NCBI GenBank assembly: GCA_963825345.1
Contig: CAWGSQ010000003.1
Coordinates: 62,001-126,000, forward strand
Origin: JACVRW01 sp963825345
Lineage (GTDB): Bacteria; Actinomycetota; Thermoleophilia; Solirubrobacterales; Thermoleophilaceae
Direction of reading: 5' to 3'
DNA length: 64,000 nucleotides
This document shows, piece by piece, positions 24,119-34,636 of the stretch. The notes under the pieces are model-generated. The model did not search any database. It had not been told where the DNA came from and worked only from the letters and a program-made list of their open reading frames with translations. A program made the translations under genes and the position numbers. Position 1 is the first letter of the stretch. Each line of letters opens with the position of its first letter.

Positions 24119-24772
24119 TTAATGCTGCTGTTGGAGAACCGACGCGGCATCGAAGCGCGTGCGCAGGAGGTCCGGCAACGCTTCGAGCGAGTCCAGGATC
24201 ACATCAGCGCCCCCAAGCTCCTCGCGCGCGTGCGTGGTTGGCAGCGCCACCGCCGCCATCCCTGCCGCCCTCGCCGCCTCGATCCCGGGCGGCGCGTCCT
24301 CCACCACCAGGGCCTCGGCAGGGTCGGCGCCCAGCCGGCGCGCCGCCGCGAGGTAGCCCTCGGGGTCCGGCTTGCCGCGGCTCACGTCGTCAGCGAAGAC
24401 GATCACCGAAGGGGGCTCAATGCCCACGGCGGCCAGGCGCGCCAAAGCAAGCGGCCGCGTTCCTGATGTGACCACCGCGACCCGATCACCCTTCAATGCC
24501 CCAAGCGCCGCCGCGGCCCCGGGAATGGCGCGGAGACCACCAACGTCCTCCGCCTGCAACCGTTCGATCTCACTCGCCTCGGCAACGGCATCGAGATCCG
24601 GGCGCAGCGCGCGCACCACATCCCCAGACCGGACACCGTGCATCGCGGAGCGCAGCGCGGCCTCATCGATCCCATTCTTCGATGCCCACGCAACCCACAC
24701 CCGCTCCGTCGCTGCCCTGGACTCCACCAGCACCCCATCCAAATCGAACAAAACCGCGGAGATCCGCAGCAC
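24119..24772 (-). CDS. HAD-superfamily phosphatase
   Basis: 217 residues. This HAD subfamily IA hydrolase has nucleophile motif LFDLDGVLVES (D10, D12), motif II VVTSGTRPLALARL, the Lys in RGKPDPEGYLAAARRLG and motif IV LVVEDAPPGIEAARAAGM. Overall it resembles sugar-phosphatases/beta-phosphoglucomutase-like enzymes with a helical cap. The substrate is not predictable. The GTG start shares one base with the folC stop (TAGTG), so it is likely translated from the folC message. Confidence 0.92.
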   Translation of the reverse strand: MLRISAVLFDLDGVLVESRAATERVWVAWASKNGIDEAALRSAMHGVRSGDVVRALRPDLDAVAEASEIERLQAEDVGGLRAIPGAAAALGALKGDRVAVVTSGTRPLALARLAAVGIEPPSVIVFADDVSRGKPDPEGYLAAARRLGADPAEALVVEDAPPGIEAARAAGMAAVALPTTHAREELGGADVILDSLEALPDLLRTRFDAASVLQQQH

Positions 24773-26010
24773 TACAGGGTCGACGCCCGCGCGTCAGCGT
24801 CCTCGCGCACCAGATCCGCGATCAGGTAGATCGAGCCCGTGGCGAGCACCGCACCGTCGGCTCCGGCCAGCTCGCGCGCGCGGGACAGAGCGGCGCGCGG
24901 CTCCGGGACCGTCTCGGCCGGAGGGCCGCCCAGCTTCTCGGCCAGGGTCACGAGCGTGGCCGGCGAGAGCGAGCGCGGGTTTCCCGGACGGGTGTACACC
25001 ACGCGGTCGAGATGCGGGAGGAGCGCGCCGAGCATGCCGGCGGCGTCCTTGTCCTCGAGCACGCCGATCACGCCCACGCGCGGGCGGCGCTCGCCGAACA
25101 CGTCCTGCAGCGAGGCGGCAAGCGCACCAGCCCCGGACGGGTTGTGCGCGCCGTCGAACAGCGTCAAAGGACGCTCTCCGACCGGCTCCAATCGGCCCGG
25201 CACAACCGTCTCGGCGGCAGCACTCTTCAAGGCAACGGAGTCCAGCCCCCGCCCGAGACAGGCCTCCGCCGCCGCCACGGCCAGGCCGAAGTTCACGTGC
25301 TGGAAGCCGCCCGCCGCGCGCAGCGGCATGTCGCTCGGGTCCGCCGTCACGAGCGTGGCGTGGCGCCCGGAGGCCGTGTCCTTTGCGATCTCGAGGACCT
25401 CTGGCGGGAGCTCCCCGACGACAAGCGTCGCGTGGTCGCGCACCACCGCGAGCTTCTCCGCCGCGATGTCCGCGAGCGTCGGTCCCAGCCAGCGCGTGTG
25501 CTCAAGGCTCACCGACGTGAGCACCTGCACCTTCGAGGGGATCACGTTCGTCGCGTCGAAGCGGCCGCCGAGCCCGGCCTCGATCACCGCCACCTCCACC
25601 CCGCGGCGACCGAGCTCGTGGTACGCGGCGGCCGTCAGGGCCTCGAACTGCGTCACGTGGTCGTCCCTGTCCGCGGTGCGGTTCACCATCTGCGCCGCCT
25701 CAGCCGCCCGCGTGACCGCCGCGGCGAAATCGGCCTCCGGCACCGGCTCCTCCCCCACCTCGATCCGCTCTCGGAACGAGCGCAGGTGCGGCGACGTGTA
25801 GCTCCCCGTGGCGAGCCCGTGGCGCTCCAGGATCGCCGCGCAGAAGCGCACGGTCGACGACTTTCCGTTCGAGCCCACCACGTGAATTGAGGCGAAGCGG
25901 CGCTGCGGCAGGCCGAGCACGGTCATCAGCCGGTGCATGCGGTCGAGCCCGAACCGCATCCCGAACAGCTCGAGCGAGAGCAGGTACTCCTCTGCCTGCT
26001 CGAAGTTCAC
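24772..26010 (-). CDS. folC: folylpolyglutamate/dihydrofolate synthase
   Basis: 412 residues. FolC adds glutamate to folates, and often also makes dihydrofolate. The Mur-ligase-type P-loop is VVGSNGKSSTVRF, followed by TSPHLRSFRERIEVG and later FDGAHNPSGAGALAASL. It overlaps the valS stop by 4 nt and is followed by a HAD phosphatase. The valS-folC pairing is standard in actinobacteria. Confidence 0.95.
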   Translation of the reverse strand: MNFEQAEEYLLSLELFGMRFGLDRMHRLMTVLGLPQRRFASIHVVGSNGKSSTVRFCAAILERHGLATGSYTSPHLRSFRERIEVGEEPVPEADFAAAVTRAAEAAQMVNRTADRDDHVTQFEALTAAAYHELGRRGVEVAVIEAGLGGRFDATNVIPSKVQVLTSVSLEHTRWLGPTLADIAAEKLAVVRDHATLVVGELPPEVLEIAKDTASGRHATLVTADPSDMPLRAAGGFQHVNFGLAVAAAEACLGRGLDSVALKSAAAETVVPGRLEPVGERPLTLFDGAHNPSGAGALAASLQDVFGERRPRVGVIGVLEDKDAAGMLGALLPHLDRVVYTRPGNPRSLSPATLVTLAEKLGGPPAETVPEPRAALSRARELAGADGAVLATGSIYLIADLVREDADARASTL

Positions 26011-28637
26011 GTCTGCAATCCCGTCAGAGCCTCGCGGTACTCATCGAGCTTGCGGCGCTCTTCTTCGACCACAGCGGGCGGTGCCTTGGCAACAAATTGC
26101 TCGTTGGCGAGCTTCTTCTCCGCCCGCTCGATCTCCTTGCGCAGATCGTTCGCCTTCTTGTCGCGCCGGGCCTCCGCCTCCTCCGGGTCGAATGCCTCGG
26201 ACGGGAGCACCTGCACGCCGCCGCCGGGGATCGGCACGGTGGCCAGCACCTCGACGGGGCCTGCAGCGGCGTCGACCAAGTCGAAGCGCGCAAGCCGGCC
26301 CATGTGGTCGCGACACGCGTTGTAGCCATCGGCCGCGAGAATTCCCGGGATCGTCGCGCTCGGCTTGGCGCCCACCTCGTCGCGATAACGGCGCAGCGCC
26401 GTGACCGCCTCGATCATCCGTCCCAGCTCCGCCTCGGCGTCCTCGTCGATGAGGTCGGCGGGGTCGACAACCGGGAACGCGGCCGCCGCGAGCAGCCCGC
26501 GATCGTCGCCCGGCATGAGCGACCAGATCTCCTCGGTCACGAACGGCATCACCGGGTGCAGCAGCCGCAGCGTGCGCTCGAGCGACCACAGGAGCACGGC
26601 CGAGACCTCTGCGTTGTCCTCCTCGTAGAGCCGCGGCTTGGCCAGCTCGAGGTACCAGTCGGCCAGCTCCGACCAGAAACCGCCGTAGAGCTCGAGGGCC
26701 GCGGCGGAGAAGCGGAACCCGTCATAGAGCTCGGTGACGCGCTGGGTGAGACGCTCCATCCGCGAGACGATCCAGCGGTCCTCGACCCCCCCGCCGGCGC
26801 GCGGGTCCGGCTCCACCTCGGACACGCGCAAGAGGATCAGGCGTGCCGCGTTCCATAGCTTGTTCGCGAGATCGCGGCCCTGCTTCACGCGCTCCTCGTT
26901 GAAGCGGATGTCCTGCGACGAGGACATCGCGAGCAGGCCGAAGCGCAGCGCATCCGCTCCGTACGCCGGGAACTCACCGCCCTCCTCGTACACCGGCGGA
27001 CGCTCGCCGCCATGGATGAGATCCGACGGATCGATGCCGGTCCCGAGCGACTTCGACATCCGCCGCCCGTTCGGCGCCTGGATCACCGAGTGGATGTTCA
27101 CGTCGGTGAACGGCACCTGCTCGGTGAGCTCCTTGCCGAACATCACCATCCGCGCCACCCAGAGGAAGATGATGTCGCGCGCCGTGGAGTTCACGTCGGT
27201 CGGGTAGAACGCGCGCAGCTCGTCCGTCGCCTTCGGCCAGCCGAGCGTCGCGAACGGCCACAGGCCGGAGGAGAACCAGGTGTCGAGCACGTCGGGATCT
27301 CGTTCCCAGCCCTCGCCGTCCGGGGCGCTCTCGCCCACGAAGGTCTCGTCGCCGCGATACCAGACCGGAAGCTGATGGCCCCACCAGAGCTGCCGCGAGA
27401 TGCACCAGGGCCGGATGTTCTCGAGCCAGTCCAGGTACACGCCGGTCGACGGCTTCTCCGGATGGAACTTGATCGTCCCGTCCTTCACCGCGTCGATGGC
27501 GGGCTGGGCGAGCTTGTCCATGTCGCAGAACCACTGGAGCGAGATCAGCGGCTCCACGCGCCGGCCCGAGCGGTGCGAGTGCGGCACGTCGTGCACGTAG
27601 GGCTGCGTACCGGAGATGAGGCCCTCCTCGCGCAGCTCGGCCACCACGGCGTCGAGCGCCTCGGCCGTCTCCATCCCGCGGAAGCGCTCCGGCGCGGCGT
27701 CCGTGATGCGGCCGTCCTCGCCGATCACCGTGATCTCCTCGAGGCGGTGCCTGCGGCCGATGTCGAAGTCGCTCTGATCATGGCCCGGCGTGATCTTGAG
27801 CGCGCCCGTCCCGAACTCGGGATCGACGTAGTCGTCGGCGATGATCGGCAGCCGCCGGCCCACGAGCGGCAGGGTCGCCGCCTCGCCTATCAGCCGCGAG
27901 TAGCGCTCATCGGACGGGTTCACGGCGATGGCGGTGTCGGCCAGCATCGTCTCCGGCCGCACGGTGGCCACCGTGACCGACCCGGATCCCGACTCGAGCG
28001 GGTAGTCGACCATGTAGAGCGTGTCCTCCACGCTCCGCTGCTCGACCTCGAGGTCTGAGATCGCGGTGCGCAGGCCGGGGTCCCAGTTGACCATGTAGTT
28101 ATCGCGGTAGACGAGACCCTTCTCGTACAGGTGCACGAACACCTTGGTGACCGCGTGGACGTAGTCCTCGTCCATCGTGAAGCGCTCGTCCTCGTAGTCG
28201 AGCGAGGCGCCCAGCTCACGGAACTGGCGCGTGATGTTGTCGCCGTACTCCTGCACCCACTCCCACACGCGCTCGACGAATGCCTCACGCCCGATCTCCT
28301 CGCGCGAGCTGCCCTCGGCCTTGAGCTGCTGCTCCACCACCCGCTGCGTGGCAATGCCGGCGTGGTCCTTGCCGTAGATCCACTTGGTGCGCTGCCCGCG
28401 CATGCGCGCGACCCGGATCTTCAGGTCCTGGATCGACGCGTTCAGCGCGTGCCCCATGTGCAGGTTGCCGGTCACGTTCGGCGGCGGCACCGCGATCGAG
28501 TAGTTCTCGTCGGGCGTTCCCTCGGGCTCCGGATGGAAAATCCCGGCCTCTTCCCAGCGCGCGAACACGCGCGACTCCACGTCGGAGGGCTCGTAGCGCG
28601 TGCGCTCCTCGAGCGTCTTCAATCTGTCCTCGGCCAT
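26007..28637 (-). CDS. valS: valyl-tRNA synthetase
   Basis: 876 residues from ATG 28637. The frame is open further upstream, but that stretch is not ValS-like. The class I signatures are HMGH at 60-63 and RRMSKSLG at about 524. The editing domain and WKISRQLWWGH-like CISRQLWWGHQLPVWY are present. A C-terminal coiled coil (EERRKLDEYREALTGLQ end) is typical of ValS. It lies upstream of folC with a 4-nt overlap. Confidence 0.97.
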   Translation of the reverse strand: MAEDRLKTLEERTRYEPSDVESRVFARWEEAGIFHPEPEGTPDENYSIAVPPPNVTGNLHMGHALNASIQDLKIRVARMRGQRTKWIYGKDHAGIATQRVVEQQLKAEGSSREEIGREAFVERVWEWVQEYGDNITRQFRELGASLDYEDERFTMDEDYVHAVTKVFVHLYEKGLVYRDNYMVNWDPGLRTAISDLEVEQRSVEDTLYMVDYPLESGSGSVTVATVRPETMLADTAIAVNPSDERYSRLIGEAATLPLVGRRLPIIADDYVDPEFGTGALKITPGHDQSDFDIGRRHRLEEITVIGEDGRITDAAPERFRGMETAEALDAVVAELREEGLISGTQPYVHDVPHSHRSGRRVEPLISLQWFCDMDKLAQPAIDAVKDGTIKFHPEKPSTGVYLDWLENIRPWCISRQLWWGHQLPVWYRGDETFVGESAPDGEGWERDPDVLDTWFSSGLWPFATLGWPKATDELRAFYPTDVNSTARDIIFLWVARMVMFGKELTEQVPFTDVNIHSVIQAPNGRRMSKSLGTGIDPSDLIHGGERPPVYEEGGEFPAYGADALRFGLLAMSSSQDIRFNEERVKQGRDLANKLWNAARLILLRVSEVEPDPRAGGGVEDRWIVSRMERLTQRVTELYDGFRFSAAALELYGGFWSELADWYLELAKPRLYEEDNAEVSAVLLWSLERTLRLLHPVMPFVTEEIWSLMPGDDRGLLAAAAFPVVDPADLIDEDAEAELGRMIEAVTALRRYRDEVGAKPSATIPGILAADGYNACRDHMGRLARFDLVDAAAGPVEVLATVPIPGGGVQVLPSEAFDPEEAEARRDKKANDLRKEIERAEKKLANEQFVAKAPPAVVEEERRKLDEYREALTGLQT

Positions 28638-28639
28638 CG

Positions 28640-28769
28640 AGCTCGCAAGTCTGGCAGCGCGGGAGCTCGACCGACTCGACCGAGTCGGCGTAGCCGGCGA
28701 AAACCGAGCAGCCCAAGGAGGAGAGGTAGGGACAGTGCTTCGCACGGCCCTGCCCCGATGACGCCGGGA
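28640..28769 (-). other. coding-like cysteine-containing stretch without start
   Basis: A minus-strand frame overlapping the valS start reads AKHCPYLSSLGCSVFAGYA, then SVELPRCQTCEL, with four Cys. Third positions are strongly GC-biased over about 35 codons and lose that bias where valS begins. No ATG or GTG is in frame after the upstream stop; TTG 28716 is the only candidate and would drop the first Cys. It could be a decayed small zinc-binding gene or chance. Confidence 0.25.
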
Positions 28770-28802
28770 TGCGAAGGTTTGCAGCCGGCTAGGTCGACTC
28801 GG

Positions 28803-30086
<1,284 letters not shown>

Positions 30087-30169
30087 GTATCTTCTCCCTC
30101 GGCGCGAGGGTAGCGCACCTCAAGATACGCGGCGAGAGTCAAAGTCCCTTCTAGACAGATCACCTAGTC

Positions 30170-30208
30170 GTCTGGACGCCGCGCACCTGAGCGCTCGTTT
30201 GTCCAGAC
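30170..30208. repeat. inverted repeat between clpP and clpX
   Basis: GTCTGGAC (30170-30177) and GTCCAGAC (30201-30208), 8-bp arms with a 23-nt loop, in the 134-nt spacer between clpP and clpX. It could be a weak terminator after clpP or an operator for clpX. Nothing else is recognised in the spacer. Confidence 0.4.
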
Positions 30209-30220
30209 TCAGCGCGGGAC

Positions 30221-30805
<585 letters not shown>

Positions 30806-30815
30806 AGGAGCGAAG

Positions 30816-30821
30816 ACTCTA
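30816..30821 (-). promoter_or_regulatory. candidate -10 of clpP
   Basis: Minus-strand TAGAGT, 10 nt before the clpP ATG, in the 25-nt spacer after tig. Confidence 0.3.
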
Positions 30822-30830
30822 GCGGCCTGG

Positions 30831-32213
30831 TCAGCTGGCGCTCTCTGGCGTCCAGAGCTTCTCGCGGGCCTCGGCGCGCTGCGCCGCGTCCGTGGCCTCG
30901 TCCACCGAGATCGGCTTCGCGTTCTCCACAACGAGGTCCACGGCCTTCCGCATCGCGATGTCCTCGCGCAGCGCCTCGTCCGCGCCCTGTGAGCGGGCGC
31001 GCTTGAGCGCGCGCTTCAGCTGCTTGTCGCTCGCGTCGGGCGGCGCGGACGCGCGCAGCGCCGTCTCGATCTCCTCGTCGGTGACCTCGATCCCCTCGGC
31101 CTGGACGATCGCGGCCAGCACGGCCTCGCGCTTCAGCGCGGTCTCGGCGTCGGACTCCGACTCGACCACGAGCTCCTCCTCCGTCTTGCCCGTCATCTCG
31201 AGGTACTGCTCCGGGTTGATGCCCTGGGCGGCGAGCCGGTTCGCCGTGCGGTGCCACATCTCGTGTGCCTTCGAGTGCACCAGCTCGTGCGGCACCTCGA
31301 TCTTGGCCTGGCTCACCACGGCGTCCACAGCCGCCTCGCGGAACTCGCCCTCGATGGCGCGCTCCTCGGCCTGGCCGATGCGCGACTCGATCTCAGCGCG
31401 CAGCTCGTCCATGGAGTCGTAGCCGCCGGCCTCGACCGCGAAGTCGTCGTCCAGCTCGGGCAGGCGCTTCTCCTTGACCTCCTTCACCTCAACGGCGAAC
31501 GAGGCGTCCTTGCCGGCGAGCTCCTCCGCCGGGTAGTCGTCCGGGAAGGTGAGCGAGACGGTGCGCTCCTCGCCCGCGGACGCTCCCGCGAGCTGCTCCT
31601 CGAAGCCGGGGATCAGCCGGCCGGAGCCGAGCTCCACGACCTGCCCGCGGCCCTCGCCGCCCTCGAAGGGAGTCCCGTCGAGCGACCCGACGTAGTCCAT
31701 GACCACGAAGTCGCCGTCGCCAGCCTCGCGCTCGACGGTCTCGAGCGACGCGACCGACTCGCGGATGCGCTCGAGCTCCGCCTGGACCTCCTGGTCGTCG
31801 ACCTTGGGCTCGCGGCGTCCGACCTCCACGCCCCTGTACTCGCCGAGCTCCGCCGGCGGGACCACGCCGACCTCGATCGTGAAGGCGAGCGGGGAGCCCT
31901 TCTCCGGCAGGTCGTTGAGATCCACCTGAGGGTCGCCCACGGTCTGGATGCCGGCGTCGGCGAGCGCCTCCTCGTACCAGGCGGGCAGCCCGCGCCGGAC
32001 GGCCTCGTCGAGCACCGCCTCGCGGCCCACCTGCCGCAGCACGACCTCCGGCGGCACCTTGCCGCTGCGGAAGCCGGGCACGCGCATCTCGCGCCCGAGC
32101 TGGGACGCAGCCGTCTTCAGCTCGCGCTCGAGCGCCTCGGTCGGAACCTCCACCTCCACGCGCACGCGCGAGTCGGGAAGCTCCGTGGTCGTAGTCTTCA
32201 CGGCGGCCGTCAT
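30831..32213 (-). CDS. tig: trigger factor
   Basis: 460 residues. This ribosome-associated chaperone and peptidyl-prolyl isomerase has the ribosome-binding loop as GFRSGKVPPEVVLRQVG in the N-terminal domain. The FKBP-like domain is at about 150-240 (GDFVVMDYVGSLDGTPFEGG), and a helical C-terminal domain follows. The acidic/lysine tail is normal. It stands first in tig-clpP-clpX. Confidence 0.96.
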   Translation of the reverse strand: MTAAVKTTTTELPDSRVRVEVEVPTEALERELKTAASQLGREMRVPGFRSGKVPPEVVLRQVGREAVLDEAVRRGLPAWYEEALADAGIQTVGDPQVDLNDLPEKGSPLAFTIEVGVVPPAELGEYRGVEVGRREPKVDDQEVQAELERIRESVASLETVEREAGDGDFVVMDYVGSLDGTPFEGGEGRGQVVELGSGRLIPGFEEQLAGASAGEERTVSLTFPDDYPAEELAGKDASFAVEVKEVKEKRLPELDDDFAVEAGGYDSMDELRAEIESRIGQAEERAIEGEFREAAVDAVVSQAKIEVPHELVHSKAHEMWHRTANRLAAQGINPEQYLEMTGKTEEELVVESESDAETALKREAVLAAIVQAEGIEVTDEEIETALRASAPPDASDKQLKRALKRARSQGADEALREDIAMRKAVDLVVENAKPISVDEATDAAQRAEAREKLWTPESAS

Positions 32214-32223
32214 TGGACCGGTG

Positions 32224-32229
32224 ACTGTA
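32224..32229 (-). promoter_or_regulatory. candidate -10 of tig
   Basis: Minus-strand TACAGT, 10 nt before the tig ATG. Confidence 0.3.
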
Positions 32230-32247
32230 GCGCCGGGAGAGACGCGC

Positions 32248-32253
32248 TAGCTT
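32248..32253 (+). promoter_or_regulatory. candidate -10 of 43-residue peptide gene
   Basis: TAGCTT, 7 nt before the GTG at 32261. Leaderless start predicted, divergent from tig. Confidence 0.45.
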
Positions 32254-32260
32254 GGTCCGC

Positions 32261-32392
32261 GTGCGCCGCCCGGCCGCCGAGAAGCTCCAGGCCTGGATTG
32301 TCACGGGACCGCTCGGCCACCTCTGGAGCGCGCTCGCCGACATGACCCTGATCTGGGTTCGCTACCTGGCGCACCGCGCCCGCGGGGGCTAG
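32261..32392 (+). CDS. 43-residue conserved-looking small protein
   Basis: GTG 32261 to TAG 32392. The product begins MRRPAAEKLQAWIVTGPLGHL and ends IWVRYLAHRARGG, with an amphipathic to hydrophobic centre (HLWSALADMTLIWVRYLAH) that could lie in or on the membrane. Codon third positions are GC-rich, and TAGCTT lies 7 nt upstream. I have an impression of similar small proteins in related actinobacteria but cannot name a family. The stop is 3 nt before the ZIP-like gene, so they share a message. Confidence 0.7.
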   Translation: MRRPAAEKLQAWIVTGPLGHLWSALADMTLIWVRYLAHRARGG

Positions 32393-32395
32393 CTC

Positions 32396-33079
32396 GTGGG
32401 CGCCGCGCTCGGCTGGGGCGCGCTGGCTGCCTCGTCGCTCGTGGTGGGAGCGCTGATCGGACTGGCTCGGCCGTGGCCGCGACAGGTGATCGGGCTGGTG
32501 CTCGGGTTCGGCGCCGGCGCGCTGATCAGCGCGGTTAGCTTCGAGCTCGCCGAGGAGGGTGTGAAGCTGGCGGGTGCGCTTCCTGTGGCGCTCGGACTCG
32601 GGGTCGGCGCGATCACCTACTACCTCGCGTCCATCCGGGTCGCGTCGATGGGCGGCGGGTCCGCCCTCGCTCTTGGCGCGTTCCTCGACGGCATACCGGA
32701 GCAGATGGTGCTCGGCATCGGCTTGGCGGGGGGCGCATCCGTGAGCGCCGGGCTCCTCGCTGCAATCTTCGTGTCGAACCTTCCCGAGGCGATCGGCGGC
32801 TCGACCGACATGCGCCGGCAAATGCACGGCCGCCGCCAGGTGGTCCTGACCTGGGTCGGGATAGCGGCGCTGTGCGCGCTTGCGACGGTCGTGGGTTACG
32901 CCCTGGCCGACGCCGCGTCGAACGACCTCCAGGCCGGGATCAACGGCTTCGCGGCGGGCGCGCTGCTCGTGATGCTCGTCGACTCGATGATCCCGGAGGC
33001 CACCGAGCAGGGCGGTCGCACAACCGGCCTCGTGACCGCCCTCGGGTTCGCGGTTGCGGCCGGCCTGTCGCTGGCCTGA
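32396..33079 (+). CDS. ZIP-family-like metal transporter
   Basis: 227 residues with seven or eight membrane helices, starting at GTG 32396. Patterns typical of bacterial ZIP-like proteins include SFELAEEG in helix 2, ALGAFLDGIPEQMVLGIGL in helix 4 (the metal-site helix, although the usual His is replaced by Asp-Gly-Ile-Pro-Glu) and VSNLPEAIGGSTDM in helix 5. Zinc or another divalent metal is the family substrate. It is likely translated after the 43-residue peptide. The stop abuts the convergent LapA-like gene. Confidence 0.82.
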   Translation: MGAALGWGALAASSLVVGALIGLARPWPRQVIGLVLGFGAGALISAVSFELAEEGVKLAGALPVALGLGVGAITYYLASIRVASMGGGSALALGAFLDGIPEQMVLGIGLAGGASVSAGLLAAIFVSNLPEAIGGSTDMRRQMHGRRQVVLTWVGIAALCALATVVGYALADAASNDLQAGINGFAAGALLVMLVDSMIPEATEQGGRTTGLVTALGFAVAAGLSLA

Positions 33080-33268
33080 TCAGTCGCGCCGGCGCGACAC
33101 GAGGAAGCCAAGGGCGGCGCCAACCAGCATCGACAGCGCGATCACCACGATCAGCGGGGTCCGCCAGGTGTCGAGGATCCAGTTGACCTTGACCTCGTCG
33201 AGGTTGGCGACGGCGAAGGCCACTCCGGCTGCGGCGAGGCCGAGCGCCGCGATCTGTCGTCGTTCCAC
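33080..33268 (-). CDS. LapA-domain small membrane protein
   Basis: 62 residues with two membrane helices, around a central WILDTWRTPLIVVIALSMLVGAALG, ending in RRR. It matches the LapA/DUF1049 pattern: a first helix with FAVANLDEVKVNW, then a helix with GxxLG. Function is poorly defined in the family; some members take part in envelope assembly. The stop is directly adjacent to the ZIP-like gene's stop. It is preceded by the M14/amidase gene on the plus-coordinate side. Confidence 0.8.
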   Translation of the reverse strand: MERRQIAALGLAAAGVAFAVANLDEVKVNWILDTWRTPLIVVIALSMLVGAALGFLVSRRRD

Positions 33269-33280
33269 CCGCTCAGTCTC

Positions 33281-34630
33281 TCACCGCCGCAGGCTGGCCG
33301 GCGCCGGCAGCCGCCCGAGACGCCGTCGGTAGACGTCCATCACCGCGCGGGGGAAGTCCGCGTGGGTCTGGGTGCGCAGGCGAGCCACGTGTTCGCGGTG
33401 GTACGGGCTCGAGCGGTTCTCGTTGTGGCCGATCACGTTGCGCCCGGAGATCCCGTAGCGGCCCTGGAGGGCGCGCGTCAGGCGCAGGGAGGCGGCGAGC
33501 TGGCGCGGGTTGCCCATCACGTCTGCGTCGCTCTGCCCCACGTGCTCGATCCCGATCGCCGTGTAGTTGAGCCCCACCGTGTGGCGGCACATGATCGAGG
33601 TCGGCACGAGGCGGTAGATCGTCCCGTCGCGGTCGATCACGAAGTGCGAGCACACGCCCGGCAGCTCGTGCAGCTCGGGATCGGCTTCGTTGCGCGAGAA
33701 GTAGTCGAAAACCGGCTGGAAGCTGCTCGTGACCGTGTAGTGCTCCACGATCACGCGCGGGTTCTCCAGGCGGAAGTCGTGGATGCCGTAGTGGCGCTGC
33801 GCGTAGTCGGCCATATCGGCCTTGCGCTCGGCGCCGAACGGGATCGGCTTCGAGACCTCGCGCGGGGGCGCGATGGCGCGCGCGAGCGCGAGGACGGCGT
33901 TCGCGTGGCGGCGCACGCCGGTGCTCGGCAGCGGTCCGCCCGGCAGCTCGACGACGAACGCGCTGTCGCCCGGGAAGCTGTGGTTCTGCCACGAGACGGC
34001 CGTGCCGCGGTAGCGCGGCAGGCTCTTGCGCGGCAGGCCGCTGCGCACCGAGTAGAGGCGTTCGAGCACCGGGTCGCCCGTGCTCTTCACGACGATGTGC
34101 AGCGCCTGGTGGTACCAGAGCGTCACGCGCGGGCGCTCCCTCTCGATGAAGCGCTGCATCACCTGGGTCTCGGGCTCTGACGCCGGACCCGATCCGGACT
34201 CATAGACGCCGTCCTGGGGCTGCCAGCGGTACGGGAAGTTGCGATTCAGGTCCACGCCGTTCGCGTTGTGGCGCGCGCCGGCGGCCGTCCCGTCGGGGTT
34301 GGCGTCGTCCACGAGCCAGATCGCCGTGCCGCGCGGGGGCCGCACGCGCCGCAGTCGAGCCACCACCGACTTACCGGCCGGCTCGTTGCCGTGCACCTGG
34401 CCTACCACGAGCACCTTCACGCGCGCGCGAGGGCTGCCCACGCGCAGGGCCTGGATCGGCCGGTCTTGCGCGGAGCGGCCGATCGTCTCCCAGCCGCTCG
34501 ACTGTGCCGGCGCCGCCGGGGTGCTGGCCACAGCCGCGGCCGCCATGCCTGCGAGGAACGCGGACAGGATCACCCCGCCGAGTATGGCGCGCGCCCGGAG
34601 CCCCAGGCGCCGCCGGGGCGCTAGGGTCAC
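33281..34630 (-). CDS. secreted M14 peptidase fused to amidase_2 domain
   Basis: 449 residues with an N-terminal signal segment (ILGGVILSAFLAGMAAAAVA). Residues ~45-255 are an M14-type zinc peptidase of the murein peptide amidase kind: HGNE with H80/E83 as zinc ligands, H174 in YHQALH, GVDLNRNFP and a catalytic Glu at ~228. Residues ~285-440 are a PGRP/amidase_2 domain with EHYTVTSSF (H297), YTAIGIEHVG and VIGHNEN (H402). Both domains normally act on peptidoglycan stem peptides, so the product looks like a two-activity wall hydrolase. It is divergent from rnd. Confidence 0.85.
   Translation of the reverse strand: MTLAPRRRLGLRARAILGGVILSAFLAGMAAAAVASTPAAPAQSSGWETIGRSAQDRPIQALRVGSPRARVKVLVVGQVHGNEPAGKSVVARLRRVRPPRGTAIWLVDDANPDGTAAGARHNANGVDLNRNFPYRWQPQDGVYESGSGPASEPETQVMQRFIERERPRVTLWYHQALHIVVKSTGDPVLERLYSVRSGLPRKSLPRYRGTAVSWQNHSFPGDSAFVVELPGGPLPSTGVRRHANAVLALARAIAPPREVSKPIPFGAERKADMADYAQRHYGIHDFRLENPRVIVEHYTVTSSFQPVFDYFSRNEADPELHELPGVCSHFVIDRDGTIYRLVPTSIMCRHTVGLNYTAIGIEHVGQSDADVMGNPRQLAASLRLTRALQGRYGISGRNVIGHNENRSSPYHREHVARLRTQTHADFPRAVMDVYRRRLGRLPAPASLRR
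34622..34627 (+). promoter_or_regulatory. candidate -10 of RNase D gene
   Basis: TAGGGT, 9 nt before the GTG at 34637. Confidence 0.35.
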
Positions 34631-34636
34631 CCGCTC

